From assembly GCA_002633005.1 (NCBI GenBank), contig NMRA01000203.1, positions 413,818 to 477,817 of the forward strand: a DNA stretch of 64,000 bases, read 5' to 3'. Made by a program: the position numbers and the translations under genes. Positions 1 through 11,526 of this stretch are shown here, piece by piece. The stretch comes from Phoronis australis (lineage: Eukaryota; Phoronida; Phoronidae). The notes under the pieces were generated by a model that worked only from the letters and a program-made list of their open reading frames with translations, had not been told where the DNA came from and ran no database searches. Position 1 is the first letter of the stretch, and each line of letters opens with the position of its first letter.

Positions 1-1110
1 CCCTCGGGGCTGACGCCCCTCGGGCGATAATTCTCCAAAATCCACTCGGGCTCTAGATAACGGGGGATAACGACTTCGCCATGTAATAATCTATATGTAT
101 GCGTATTGAGAGCTCTGTTAAATCCCCGAAATTTCCCACAGCCCGGGTGGTTCTGCTCGTCACCTCGTCGTGATCATTAGTTGCGACCGGTGCAGGCACA
201 TGCAAAATCTAGAAATCACCAACATGCAGGTTGCAGCAGCTTGAGTGAAAAACAATCTAATGAACGTCATTTCCTTGCCTAATTCTTTGCCGAAATTGTA
301 ACAAAGAAGTCTGTCGCGCTCATGACATGTGCACGCGCCATTTCCTAAAATTTTGCAAGATCTTTCGGAAGATGATGACAACTTCGCAGCAGCAAGATTT
401 GTTCTGAAATTCGGTTTGCTGGAATTAAAATACTAAAAACTGGTGGTAGAAGAGAAGAACAGCTGACTGAAGAATCGGGGAAAAAAGAACTGGCCAATGT
501 AAGCCGACCAAAAAGAACGCATCACAATTTTAGCAGCAGGATAACGACAGAGCATTTTTCCGAAGCGCCGATAAATAATTTAGTTTACTCAAGAAAGAGT
601 GTCGTTAATAACACTAATTCGATGAAGATTTTACATGTTCAGTTTTACCCACACCGGCGCCAAGCTGTATATTTAGTGTACAGCGTTGCTGCGCAAAGGC
701 TAGTTATGATGATGCTTCACCCAAGAACCAGAACGCACGTTTTTTTGTTTACTTGACTAAAACGTCAAATTGGAGAAAATGAATTTCATTTTGTTCTAAA
801 ACTTTCGCAGTGGGTAAAATTAAAATTATTTAGCTCAAAAGCGTGGAGCGTGGTTGGTTTGTGGTTAGATTTATTAATTTTAAATGTTGACCTTTCAAGT
901 GTTTATAAGTCACATACCGCAGCAGAGCCTGGTGAAGTAAAACTCAAAAGCGCCGCGTGTTAGAAATCGAAGTGTCCTGTAGCGCACAAAAGCTGATTTC
1001 GGTGGATTAATCGGCATAAGATCTGCTGATGCATACGTTTGTAGTCCCATTGTATGATCTGTGTAGGCCTTTCCTATCAATTGACCTGAAATAAATCTTA
1101 GCCTATTTGT
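1..1110. other. No recognisable gene
   Basis: Short open frames only, none with a family motif or convincing splice context. The first 45 bases repeat a ccctcgggg/ctcgggc word a few times, which may be the edge of a repeat cut by the window. Nothing else is supported here. Confidence 0.5.
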
Positions 1111-1117
1111 CATGACG

Positions 1118-1290
1118 GTTTCAATCCCCGGCGATCATGTCCAGTCTCCGGCGGTCCTGTTTTGTGGTGGGGCGGTCATGTTTTTAGGTGCGTCGGTCCC
1201 ATTTTCAGGTGCGGCGGTCCCATTTGATCCCCGTAGGTCCTCTTATGTGACGAATCGNGTGGACAGACGGTCATGTTGTTTCTCACCTGT
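1118..1290. repeat. Degenerate ~21-bp minisatellite (GGCGGTC...TTTT)
   Basis: Units of about 20-22 bp read roughly GGCGGTCCYRTTTTNAGGTGC, repeated five or six times with substitutions between 1118 and 1290. One base (1258) is undetermined. The unit length and central TTTT resemble those of the fold-back array at 40.8-41.2 kb. An open frame runs through it but is explained by the repeat. Confidence 0.5.
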
Positions 1291-1910
1291 GATAATTTTT
1301 GGGATACGGGCTGATGCTACCGTTCACTGCGTAACATTACTATTGTGACATATCCTAAAAGGAAGATATGTGTTGATCCCATTGTTCAGCTAGGTTATCG
1401 TCAAATCTTGAAATGGGTTAGAATCAAATGCTATTCCTAAATGCAATAACACTCTATCGATTCTATTACAATACTTATTGTAAATAAGAAGTAATATAAA
1501 AAATGGCATGACTTTGCAGGACCTCATGATATTACAGAAACTCCTATATGGTAGATATATTGCCTGAGAACAAATTTTGTCAAAACGACACATCCCAATA
1601 GGTTGGTTGTATTTACATTGCAATTGTTTAATATGAAATAGAATAATATAAAAGATAAGCAATAAATATGATCACACAGTTCAAAACATACAAACAAACC
1701 TATAATAGGCAAAAGGAAATAACTCTGCATGAGAAAAAAAAACATGGCTGTACAATAGTTTATCAAAATTAATATAATATTGAGAATCTAGTGACAAAAT
1801 GAGACCTGTTAGCAAATAAACAACATTTATATGTGCTGCATATCAAAATACATAAATACCACAACTTCCATCTCACATAATGTTTAGGTTGTGAGCTTTC
1901 ATGTTAACAA
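1291..1910. other. AT-rich, no recognisable gene
   Basis: Very AT-rich sequence with poly-A/T tracts. Overlapping minus-strand frames here are low in complexity and have no recognisable motif. Confidence 0.4.
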
Positions 1911-1914
1911 AAGT

Positions 1915-2310
1915 ATGTTCCACAAAATACTTATTACTGGGGTAGAAACAGACCAGTACCACTGCGATAATAGGCAAAAAATATGCATATCTTTAATCAC
2001 AATTGTTTTGGACAAAATATGAATACGAACTTTAAAATCAGGTCATATGTAAACAACAACAAAATATTTATTATTGGGGTAGAAACACACCGGTACCATT
2101 GTGTTAATAGAAAAGTAAAATTATGCATACCTTTAATCACATCTGTTTTTGGCAAAATATGAGCACGAACTTTAAAATCAGCGCATATATATAAACAACC
2201 ACAACAACAAAATACATTACTTCAAACGTAGAAACAGACCAGTACCATTGTGATAATAGAAAAAAAAAATATGCATACCTTAAATCGCATTTGTTTTGGC
2301 CAAAACAGCA
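1915..2310. repeat. Tandem repeat, ~145-bp unit, about 2.7 copies
   Basis: The block beginning 'aaaatactta ttactggggtagaaac' recurs from about 1924, 2061 and 2210. Each copy is followed by a shared 'ccagtaccattgtgataat' word, then 'atgcatacctttaatcac' and 'aaaatatgarcacgaac'. Spacing is about 140-150 bp. The last copy runs into the palindromic minisatellite at 2335. Confidence 0.75.
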
Positions 2311-2334
2311 GGGCAATTTTTTCTCCGATGCTAG

Positions 2335-2464
2335 TTCTATCGATAGACTTACTAACTCTATCGATAGACATACTATCTGTAAGTCTATCGATAGATATAC
2401 TATCTGTAAGTCTATCGATAGAGATAGTAAGTCTAACGATAGAGATAGTAAGTCTATAGATTGA
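2335..2464. repeat. Palindromic minisatellite built on CTATCGATAG
   Basis: CGAT cores sit at 2341, 2362, 2389, 2416 and 2436 (the last with a TAACGATAG variant). Spacing is 20-27 bp, and spacers carry ACTATCTGTAAGT-type words. Four cores are the perfect palindrome CTATCGATAG, which contains TATCGATA. Both strands therefore show long repetitive open frames (Ser-Ile-Asp-Leu type); these are a by-product of the repeat, not genes. Confidence 0.85.
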
Positions 2465-2696
2465 GTCAATAAATCTACCGACAGAGTTAGCAACGGAGAA
2501 AAAGAGTTGCCGGGCTGTCCTTTTACAGCCATCGTACATCCAACGTACGAATGTACACAGTTTCACGTTTTATTTTTAATTTTGCTTTCTGTAGTGTATC
2601 CGTTTACAATACACCGCATACAACGCTGAGATACATTTTAGTTAACGTTTGTTTCTTCAAACTGTGTTTACTGCTGACATTAGGTAGACTAGAAAG

Positions 2697-2862
2697 TTGA
2701 GGTATCGGCCAAAACTGATTTAAAACGGACAATAGTACCGCACTGAACACCGAATGACACATGACAGGCAAATTGCTCTCTGGAATGGGTCCGGCAGAAA
2801 CCAAAAAGGACCCTCTCAAAAATGAGCTAGCTCGTACATTCGAGGTACCACAAAAATCCAAC
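2697..2862 (-). repeat. Inverted partial copy of the ~290-bp repeat at 4.0-4.9 kb
   Basis: Read on the minus strand this gives 'cctcgaatgtacgagctagc', then a 'ggacccattccagag' word, then 'gtccgttttaaatcagtttt'. It matches the second halves of the units at 4420-4560 and 4725-4860. It lies in inverted orientation about 1.2 kb from the first unit of the array. Confidence 0.75.
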
Positions 2863-3468
2863 ATGTCAAGTTTTAAAACCGTTGTTGTTTTCTTGAAAAA
2901 ATCCAATTGTTTTTAAAAATCTTCTTTAATCAAAATAAACTAGAAATAGTCACCAAAACGCTTTCAAACAGCCACCCAACAATTACAGTGACATCCGTGT
3001 CAAAGGCCGTGATCAATGCATTGCCATTTGAGTTGGCTTTAGTGGAAGATAAGAAGCGTGTCGACCTCTTCATGTGAACCTTAAGAGTCCGGTGGATGGT
3101 CAGCTGCCATGGTACCACTGTAAGAAAGGCCAATACAGTTGTCGTCATGTCAGACAACAAGTGTTTTCTCACCAAGAAATGGCCCATATAGGTCTTTCTG
3201 TCACTCTTGAAGGAGAAAGGTTGCCAAACTGTCATTAAAATGTCCCTTTCTGCATACCAGGACGTCTTCAACAAGGCATTTTTGAGTTTTAAATTTGTGT
3301 TACGTTGTTTTAGGAAAGAAGTTACATTTACCCTAAATGAAAAGATTAGGCCCTAAAACAGGTGTGTTTAAGTAACTTTGTTATTCTGTACTATTTACTT
3401 ATAACTACTGTTATGTCTAGTACTTGAAATAAAATTTTAAAAAATTAAAATTTACCTTGTAAAAGAAC

Positions 3469-3700
3469 TCAAACCAGTACTTCCTGTTGCTGACGGCGTA
3501 CTGTGTATTTGCCAATTGTCCCGCTCTTTGCGGACTGTCCCACGTTTTTTAATTTTTCCGCCATTCCGCCACACCATCTAAATGTCTCACTTTTTGACGC
3601 ACGGCTAAATTGACACGCTGTCATATATAATTGTAATTTCCCTCGCGACATACCTATATTTTCCCGGGCGACTAAAGCGGAAAAACGGGCCTCTTTACAG
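3469..3700 (-). repeat. Dispersed repeat, copy 1 (partner at 40270-40480)
   Basis: The minus strand of this segment aligns over about 200 bp with the plus strand at 40270-40480. Both share 'gggaaattacag/a', 'gacatttagatggtgtggc', 'atggcgga' and 'aattrgcaaatacac' blocks with moderate divergence. Both copies keep an open frame (60 and 138 codons) with matching residues such as FRWCG and MAEK. Base-level similarity alone could explain this, and no known protein family is recognised. Confidence 0.65.
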
Positions 3701-4021
3701 CTCAGTATGCAACAGTAGCTGCAGTCTTAATCACTTAATGGCTTGTTGCTTTTTGACAGTTAATGATATCCCAGAGTTTTTGCGTTATTTTCCAAAATAC
3801 TTACTTTTCGCCATCATCCATTTGGCACGCAGCTTTACACTATTGTTTTTGTTAAGCAAGGAGAGTTCAGTCGACGAGAGAGTATTATGGAAATAGAGAA
3901 ATCACTATTAACCGCAAACTAAGCAAGTGATCGCAACACCTTATAGGAATTCTTGATTCTACAAAACTCTATCAGGACTTAACCGGGATGTTCATGGTCT
4001 AATATAACGCACAGTTTCATC

Positions 4022-4875
4022 AGATTTACGTGTTTGAGATTTCTGGGGCTGGCGCGCACAACCCAGAGTGGATTTTGTCTGTCACAGAGACCAACTACAG
4101 TGTACTAACCAGTAACCTCTATTTGAATCATATGGGAATGTTTATTGTGATACCCCAAATGTTTGAGCTAGTGGGCATCGTTTTTGAGTTTCGGGAGGAC
4201 CTTTTCCTAAGGGCAATTTGACTGTTGATTTTTTTAAAATTTGCCTAAAAGTCAGTTTTAGCCGCTACCGCGAATATCTAGTGTAGCTCTAACTTTCAAT
4301 GGCATACGATAGTTGAAACGTTTGGGGATTTGTGGCGGGCACAACTCAAAGTGTATTTTGCCTGTCATAGGATATTTAATGACCAGTGACACGCGTTCAT
4401 TCACATGGAATTGGCTTTATGTGGTATTTCGAATGTATGAGCTAGATCATTTTGGGGGTCCTTTTTGGGTTTTTGGCGGATCCTTTCCAGAGTGCAATTT
4501 GTCTGGCATGGGTCATTCGGTTTTCAGTGTGGTACTATTGTTCGTTTTAAATCAGTTTTAGGTGGTACCTCGAATATCTAATCTAGCTCAAATTTTCAAT
4601 GGCACACCAGGGTTGACATTTGGGGGGATGGGTTGTGGCGGGCACAACCCAGAGTGTATTTTGTCTGTCATGGGGCATTTAATGATTAGCGTCATGTATT
4701 GAATCATATGGAATTGTTTTTGTGGTACTTCGAATGTATGAGCTAGTTCATTTTGGGGGCAGTTTTTGGTTTCTGCCGGACCCATTCCAGAGTGCAGTTT
4801 GTCTGTCATGGGTCATTTGGTGTTCAGTGTGATACTGTTCTCCGTTTTAAATCAGTTTTTGCAGTGAATATCTAA
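4022..4875. repeat. Tandem array of three ~290-bp units
   Basis: The word GGCACAAC (GCGCACAAC in unit 1) starts near 4055, 4338 and 4641. It is followed in each unit by 'cagagtgtattttgtctgtca', a 'catatggaat' block, 'cgaatgtatgagctag', 'ccagagtgcaatttgtctg' and 'gttttaaatcagtttt'. Units 2 and 3 are closest; unit 1 is more diverged. No coding capacity is recognised. Confidence 0.8.
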
Positions 4876-5248
4876 ACTCTCATTTTTGGCCCCCTTGTAA
4901 GGTCCATAGGTTTCATACCCACAGTGCTGACAATGACAAACGTCCATTTCCATACATACTGAGGTGGACTCTAATTGCTCCTATAGTCAGATGTTGGTAT
5001 TCGTTCACCTCTGCTAAGTGCTCTGGGCTGCCGGTCTGTAGAGTTCAATGTAGAAACCGAATGCATTCATAGGTAAAGAACGCCATGAATGAGATCGCGC
5101 GTGCGGTTCTTGAAGTACGAAGACAGGTTGAAATACATGTAGCATGTGATGGTGAATAGACCACAAAATAAAAATGTAACAATAAACAATTACATGAGTT
5201 CTAAAAACCCTGTTGCTTTTAGATTCTTACAAATAGCCCACGGGCGTC

Positions 5249-5254
5249 TTTATT
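5249..5254 (-). promoter_or_regulatory. Polyadenylation signal AATAAA of the globin gene
   Basis: A perfect AATAAA on the minus strand lies about 50 nt after the globin stop codon. It is the first such hexamer downstream, giving a very short 3' UTR. The assignment rests on position and motif only. Confidence 0.5.
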
Positions 5255-5304
5255 CGTTTCCTAAAAACGCCTTTACCGGAAATAACACAACAGAGTCAGT
5301 AGCT

Positions 5305-5424
5305 TCACTCCTTCATGTGTTTTGTGACGAACGCAAAGAGATTGTGGAAGTTTTCGTCCGTTTTTTCGTTGTATCTGTCTCCTAATAGAGCTTTCACGCT
5401 TTCAATAAACGAGAATTCCAAATC
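5305..5424 (-). CDS. Globin exon 3 (helices G-H) with stop
   Basis: This 120-nt terminal exon starts after TTTCAG and ends at TGA (5307-5305). It encodes 39 residues, beginning DLEFSFIESVKALLGDRYNE and ending AFVTKHMKE. This is the amphipathic G-H pattern of globins, slightly shorter than usual at the C terminus. A plus-strand open frame at 5146-5385 is its antisense shadow. Confidence 0.85.
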   Translation of the reverse strand, partial: DLEFSFIESVKALLGDRYNEKTDENFHNLFAFVTKHMKE

Positions 5425-6628
5425 CTGAAATCAACAGAAATAAATGTTTTGAAAACTTTCATATTTTTAAGAAAAATGTCCATGTTCTTCAAAGACCGTT
5501 GGGGAAAACAACGATTTTCCCCGTTTTCTTTGCAAGCAGAGTGTCCCAAAAATGCACTCAAACTTCAATACAACGTGGGAGCTCAGTTTCAGTTTCTTTG
5601 GAGAAGACTCCCGGACTCACCATAAGGGTTACAACTTGCTGTGAAAGTATAGGCGAACAAACTACTCAGTTTTAGAGAACTGAAATCCGTCGCACAATTC
5701 TACTAGAAACTCAAAAACTTCAAGGAAATAAAATGATATTATCTTCTTCCCATGTTAATAAAAACGCGTCACTATATTTCGCTTTAAAATCCCAGTTTGA
5801 TCACCACCTTAATAATATAAACCATTGACCATATTCCTAAGTGAATAAACAACGCAGTGTTTGTCATTTGACGTAAGAGTACACGGGAAACTTCGTAGGA
5901 ACAAAATACTGCTTACAGAATCAGTACTTTACATGTATGTATGAAGCGACTGCGCCGTTTTCTTCGCTTTTACTACGATATCGAACATGAGCTGCACACA
6001 GGCAATTGCACAAAAATCATGTAAACAATGACGTCAATCTATCAAACATCACAATGTCATTATTAAAAATGCTGCTGACATCCATCAGCCTAATTATAGT
6101 TGCTTGACAACCAAAATGCAAAGCTTTATGCAACCCAAGCCATATAAGCAATTACATTCATAGTTGTATTCAGATAGATCATGTGTGTCATTGTGATTAT
6201 CTTCACTATGATAGCTTTACCTTTTCGACACCAACTATTAATAATAAGCCAATTAAGTAGTTCCCGCTTAGGGGAACTTGAACATGTTGCATCATATATT
6301 ACTTTGCTACCTCAGTGAAATGCATGCTTTCAGAGGGCACTGCATTTCTAAATGACACATGTCGAATACATTTTAGTTTTAAATCAATTTCTTCACCTGA
6401 TACATCTCATCCTTAAAGCCATCGCTCCTTTGTGCACTACCTGCCATCTTTAGCCTCGCAATGGCACCACTTAAATCTGTTTCCATGGTTTCCACGAAAT
6501 CATCAAAAATATTGAATACTCCCGTTGCCAGTGACTCAAAAGCCATGCTTTCTCGCATAGATTTTTCGTCTTTAAGGGTCTTAATATCATTCAGCATTTC
6601 TTGATATTCCGGATGGGATTTGAAAAAC
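5305..6628 (-). CDS. Globin-fold gene, exons 2 and 3 (exon 1 not located)
   Basis: Two spliced exons, 6397-6628 and 5305-5424, join in phase 0 at donor CAG|GTGAAG and acceptor TTTCAG|GAT. Together they encode 116 residues of a globin fold from the end of helix B to helix H. The 5' boundary of exon 2 splits an Arg codon after its second base, at position B12.2; the second intron is at G7.0. These are the two ancestral animal globin introns. The hallmark residues are absent. CD1 is Leu instead of Phe, E7 is Leu instead of His, and F8 is Gln instead of His, judged by a gapless match to myoglobin from CD1 to E7 and to neuroglobin spacing around F8. The frame is intact and the splice sites good, so this looks like a working gene for a protein unlikely to bind heme normally. 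Exon 1 (helices A-B) should lie above 6628 but no convincing candidate was seen. Confidence 0.85.
6397..6628 (-). CDS. Globin exon 2 (helices B-end to G start)
   Basis: This 232-nt exon lies between acceptor GTACAG and donor GTGAAG. It reads one base completing a split codon and then 77 codons: FFKSHPEYQ (C helix), a CD/D region ending MRES, helix E (FESLATGVFNIF) and the EF-F region ending GSAQRSDGFKDEMYQ. The length is close to the 223 nt of vertebrate globin exon 2. A frame open further upstream of the acceptor is intronic. Confidence 0.85.
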
Positions 6629-6639
6629 CTGTACGAACA

Positions 6640-9600
6640 AAACATAATCTTTAGTTTTAAGCAACATAATGGAAAACTTTTGTAATTGAACGATTCCTGC
6701 TCTAAAGTAACATCTTGTGTAGTGGTATTGTATGACAATAAATAAACTGTTACAGTAAAGGCAGAAATAGAGGAGGCTAGGGAGAGGGAAACATGTTTGA
6801 AATCAAATAAATGACACACTTTTTATAATCGCATGTGTTATTACGTACTGTAAGTCATTCCATTCCCCACTTGCAGAAATTTACGAGTAATCAATATACT
6901 GGCAAAACGTAGTTAAAATCTCCACTGAGCCATTCATCACCGGCGTAATATATGGCTATCAGCAGGAAGAGCTATCAGTTAATTGGAAAAATTACTGCAG
7001 ATGCTGTGATTAAATCTGAATTCCTTAGACTAATTAATCTTACACGTTTCATGTATAAATAAACCTGGAGTGGTGCGAGACCCCCTCCGTTTTACCTGTA
7101 AAAGTCCAAACGAGACCGCAGGTCGAGTTGGCACATTCCCAGATGAAACGCGCGCGTGTGTGTAAAATTGGTTGCATACACGACACTTGTTATTCCTTTC
7201 CAATCGTATCCCCGAAACAAAGTCCAACACTCAAGAGAACATTAGTAAAGCAACTGACCAAGAGACATGACTTAAAGACACACATACTTGTTTCATTATC
7301 AACTGGAAATAAAATGACGCAGTAATACCACCACAGAGCAACAGCTGGAGACTTGCACAGTGGGACACGGCAGGTGTGAAATACTGCGAAGAATTAAAAA
7401 TGAAGGGGGTAACAGGAAAGACACGCAAACAAGTGTAGCGTGTGGTACGACCCTGTTTGCTGCTCATTCCAAAACAGGCTTCTCGAATGCAATCAAAAGG
7501 GACTCCTAATACTTTCAATCGCAGCACACCGTGCTCTACATACCAAATTGACGTGTTTTCCGCAATTTCTTGACTGGTGATTTTACGTTAGTTACAGTTC
7601 AGAAAATGTTCTTGGATGGCACCATTTTGAAGATGCATAGATAGTCGACGGGAAAGACAGGAAACTGTTTTACCAATGTAACATTGCTTGGCATTTGAAC
7701 GAAGACATTCGTTCATAGGGCATAAACAACACCACACTGGGCAAGGGAGCGTACTTTAGCTTTAGAAATGTAATTTTTTGATGACGAAGTTGGAGGACTT
7801 CCTATTCCGATAATAAATACTGACTTCGAAGTAATCATCGGGCTCACAAACTTTTACATTATCCCTAATGATGCGTTTTACGGTCTATTTATAAAAACGG
7901 GAGTTCAATGCAATCTGCGACTATTTGTTGATGCACTACCAAATTCAACAAATTGTTGTGAGTGTTTATTTGGTTAACCATTTCAAATATATTGTTTTAC
8001 GAACAAATAGCTTTATATTCATGAATTTTTAACTGAAAATTAGCAAAAAAGGGTATCTTTTTAAGCTATGTAACTCGTAGAATACGCTTTACGTTCTCGG
8101 TAACATGCACGTCAAAAAATTGTTTAAGACTCGTTGCATCATATCAGCCGAATACCTCCGGAATTTTTTTCTTTCTTGTTCTCGAAATTAATAATAAGTG
8201 AACAAATTTAATTTTATTGGCAAATTACAAAAGACCTGATGCAACACTCCGGTTTTCTGAGCAGTTCCAGAATTACGCTTTTGTCGGTGAAGGCCGGCTC
8301 ACAGTGCATTTTGTATCAAAAGAGTTCACTAGCAAAATACATCATTGAGACCAACTTGTTACACAGAAACCATCAATAGCAAATTCATTCAATTCAAATT
8401 TTGCAGTCAGGTTTTGTTTAACAAACAACCTTTGAAAGCAACGTTATCAGTTTACGACCAAAAACGCAATGTCAGATTTTGTAATAGAATTCCTCAAATT
8501 GTTAACTTTTACCAGAGCTAAAAAGCAACGAAATTTGTTTTTTGTGTTTTTGTTGTAAATCGTCAGTCTTCACCATTGTTTGCTGGGCATTAGCTGAAAT
8601 CAAGGCAGGTGTCTACCATTTGAAAACAATACTGCGCTATCTAGGTCCTACCGTGTGGGACCTGAAAGTTCCAAAACACAAAGGGAAACTTGTCGCATGA
8701 TCTCTATTACGCCACAAAAACGTAGTAAATTACTCTTTCACTGCATTCGTTGATGGCGGACGAGATCAAACAAAAATACATTTCTCTGAACGTCATCAAT
8801 CGGGTCCCTGTACATGTTCAAGTCATTTTCATCCTCGTTGTAGGAATCGACCGATACCGAAGTAACTATTTCGTTTCATCCACATTCAATCAAAATGTCC
8901 TCCACCTAAGTCTCATAAGTCCCGTGTCAACGAGAGACGCTCAATCAGCTGACTCACTCATGGGCATTTGGAGGACAAAAGTCTCAGTTTTTTCAGCACA
9001 GCGTGTTTAAACTAGTTTTAAAATGCTAGGCAATTAATATTTTGGCTTATTGTGATATAATTTCATTTATCAGAGGCAACACATTATTTACAATCACTAG
9101 ACTAACAAGGAATACATGCAGTTTTCACCATTATGTAAATCATTACTATTCATTACTGTTGTCTAATTTAGTCTGTTTTATTATTCTTGACAGTGAACCC
9201 TGGGCTGTTGGAGCTTTACTTAAAAAGGTTTCATCAGTACTTTCACTTGGCAATTTTAGCTTATCGATTTGCATCTCATTCATAGATTTACTTTTCAAAC
9301 GTAAATGTTTCCGTGTTTAAAGTTGCACATTTTCATGTAATTTGTCAATAAGTTTTGTAAAAATAGCACAGGACCCTCAATCCCTCGAAACTGGGGCCGA
9401 ATATCGGCCTCATTTCCCTCTCAAAAATATTTAAAAATCACGCAAAACTCTCCTGATAAAGTAAAAAAGTCCCCTCTGAGCGATTAAAAATTCTCCTCAT
9501 GGCTTTAACCTCAGGCAACCTTAAAAGTGTCGTAATCAAACACAATGACTTTAAACACGTACCCGACCAGAAACGTCACAAACTGGTTTCCCTGTAAAGA

Positions 9601-10300
9601 AGGTGACGCAAAAATACAGGCGCAAGCACAATTTTCTGGGATTCACATTTCTTGAACATGAATTTTAAGCACCGACTGGTCTGTACAACAGACCATACTC
9701 TCTATCAGTCATGCGTAAAGCGCTACTTGTTGAGAATTCTACCAGCCAATCAGAAACGTCGGTGTAAAAAAGAATCCCGAGAAAAATTAAATGAAACCTG
9801 CGTGCTGGCTACCACCTAGCGGCATGCAGGGAACCAGCAAGAAAATGGAACATAAACAAAATCTACAAGAGAAAAATTGCGAAAAGACATGCGATGGAGC
9901 ATAGAAACACACAGAAACGTGTATTTTCACTGATGAACTTGTTGTGCACTCCTCTCCAGTCTCATGCAGACCACGTTTAAACAGCTAGCTCAACAGGATT
10001 AGAAACTCTGGTCAACAACAATGCCAGTGTCAGCTAAGAACAGTTAAGCATTGCCTTGTTCTTCTGTTGGCTGGCAGAAGGGTTGGTTGGTCAGATTTAA
10101 GGAAGTGTAACACTATACACTTTTTTAAAAAATGAAAAAGATTCTTTGGCTGAAACCCTTCATTGTGCCAGTAAAGTGGGTTCTGATGGTGATACAAGGT
10201 GGAGGGTGCCAAGAAGTGTTGTACAGTAAGTGTGTTCACTTGTGAGGTCGCTGTTATTGTTACTACAACAACCAGGTAGCGAATAAGCAGCGGTCAAGTA
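6640..10300. other. No recognisable gene; upstream flank or intron 1 of the globin gene
   Basis: No exon with a recognisable A-B helix and a phase-2 donor was found. A minus-strand frame ending at a CAG|GTAAAA donor near 7097 runs about 50 codons in the right phase. It does not resemble globin helix A or B, so it is not called. The remaining frames lack motifs. Confidence 0.35.
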
Positions 10301-10315
10301 CGAAGCGTGAGAATA

Positions 10316-10402
10316 ATGGCGATGGAAGCTTTTGCAGTGCAATAAATTGCACAAAGTCATCCACCAAAACACCAGAACTGTCATTTTTTTACATTTCCTA
10401 AG
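10316..10402 (+). pseudogene. THAP zinc-finger first exon, frameshifted
   Basis: From 10333 the frame reads CSAINCTKSS...PELSFF, the C-x4-C start of a THAP DNA-binding domain. A +1/-1 slip in a T7 run then gives FTFPK before a good donor AAG|GTAAGG (10402/10403). ATG codons at 10316 and 10322 are out of frame with the cysteines, a second defect. No following exon with the W, C and H of THAP was seen. It is probably the relic of a THAP gene or a P-element/THAP-type transposase. It lies 270 bp outside the inverted-repeat element. Confidence 0.5.
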
Positions 10403-10671
10403 GTAAGGATTATTTGAGCAATTCCGTGAAAAGGTCAACCCAGAGACAAAAAAATAAAATTGCGTCTAAATTAACATTTTAGTGTCATCTGAAAGCACAG
10501 TCTCTCTAGTTTAAGGGCTCATATTTCAATTTCCTATAGCTTCGTTTTTTCCTAAACGGATCCATATTTGGGGGTCACTTGACCCTAAAAATTACCCATT
10601 TTATGTGTCTTGCTAATTATTGTCTTCAATAAACTAATTATGGGTATTTTTCTATATTATCAAATCTGTGC

Positions 10672-11165
10672 ATTCACACGAAACCTAAACTTTCTAAAAA
10701 TATCATTTGACTTCGTTGACTTCCTTGGGTCAAAGGTCAATTCTTGGATATCATGGTGCCGCACGTCCTTCTCAAAAAGTGTTAAAAAATCTACTTACGT
10801 TAAAGGTTTTCAATCAAAATTAAAATGTCAGATTTACTTTGAACTTCTTCCTCAATACCTTTGACCAAAATTTTAGATCCCAGGGATTTTTAGTTGGAAT
10901 TGTGTGACAGACGTACGGCAAATTTGCAGGTCTGTCACGTACGTCCGTCACACCCATGAAATTTTTCAGTCATTAAAAATAACCTTAGGTCTTATTTTTA
11001 CTTTCCAAACTTGCAAAAGATGCAATTTGTCTCAAACCTAAGAAACTAAAATGATTAAATATTAAACAGTCATAAAATTAAGGTGCTTTGGTTTTAAACT
11101 AGATGCATTAGACTTTTTCAATTTCAAAAGTATTTGCTGAGAACTTATACTTTATGGTGTCATCT
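10672..11165 (+). repeat. Left outer inverted-repeat block
   Basis: About 490 bp whose reverse complement is 15668-16177. Shared words, read left to right, are 'cctaaactttctaaaaatat', 'tgatatcatggtg', 'ccaaaattttagatccca', 'cccatgaaatt', 'gcattrgacttt' and 'ataytttayggtgtcat'. It includes a CG-rich segment with ACGTACGTCNGTCAC in both copies. Divergence is visible throughout, so the element is old. Confidence 0.8.
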
Positions 11166-11526
11166 AATTATTCTTACGAGAATTCAACTTGTAAAAATTA
11201 GACAGTGAGACCACATTAAAGAATGTAAATAAAACAAAATGTTAATTTAATGAACGTATTGTTTTTATGTTAGTGTTTCATGTTTGTAAAGAAACCCTTA
11301 GTTTTTGGAACACTTTCTGAAGCAAGAGATATTCATATCAAAGATTTTCATGGATGCTCTGGAGTTTAAGTAACAAGAGAACGAAAAGAATACATGTCAA
11401 GTTGCTGTTCTGCTGGAATCATCATGCTATTTTCACTGTGACTCGTTATGCTGTTTTTTTAGTGAAAAACAGATGGCGGCATTCTTAAGTGGTAGCAAAC
11501 TGTGAGCTACTTTATTAAGCATCTTG

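Noticed and set aside
2137-2566. Open frames of 69-131 codons on both strands with Ser-Ile-Asp-Leu repeats
   Set aside because: They are translations of the CTATCGATAG minisatellite and its flank; both strands look alike because the unit is palindromic.
7097-7250. Possible globin exon 1 ending at CAG|GTAAAA in the right phase
   Set aside because: The frame lacks the helix A-B pattern (no W at A12, no 'LF.R' ending), so phase alone is not enough.
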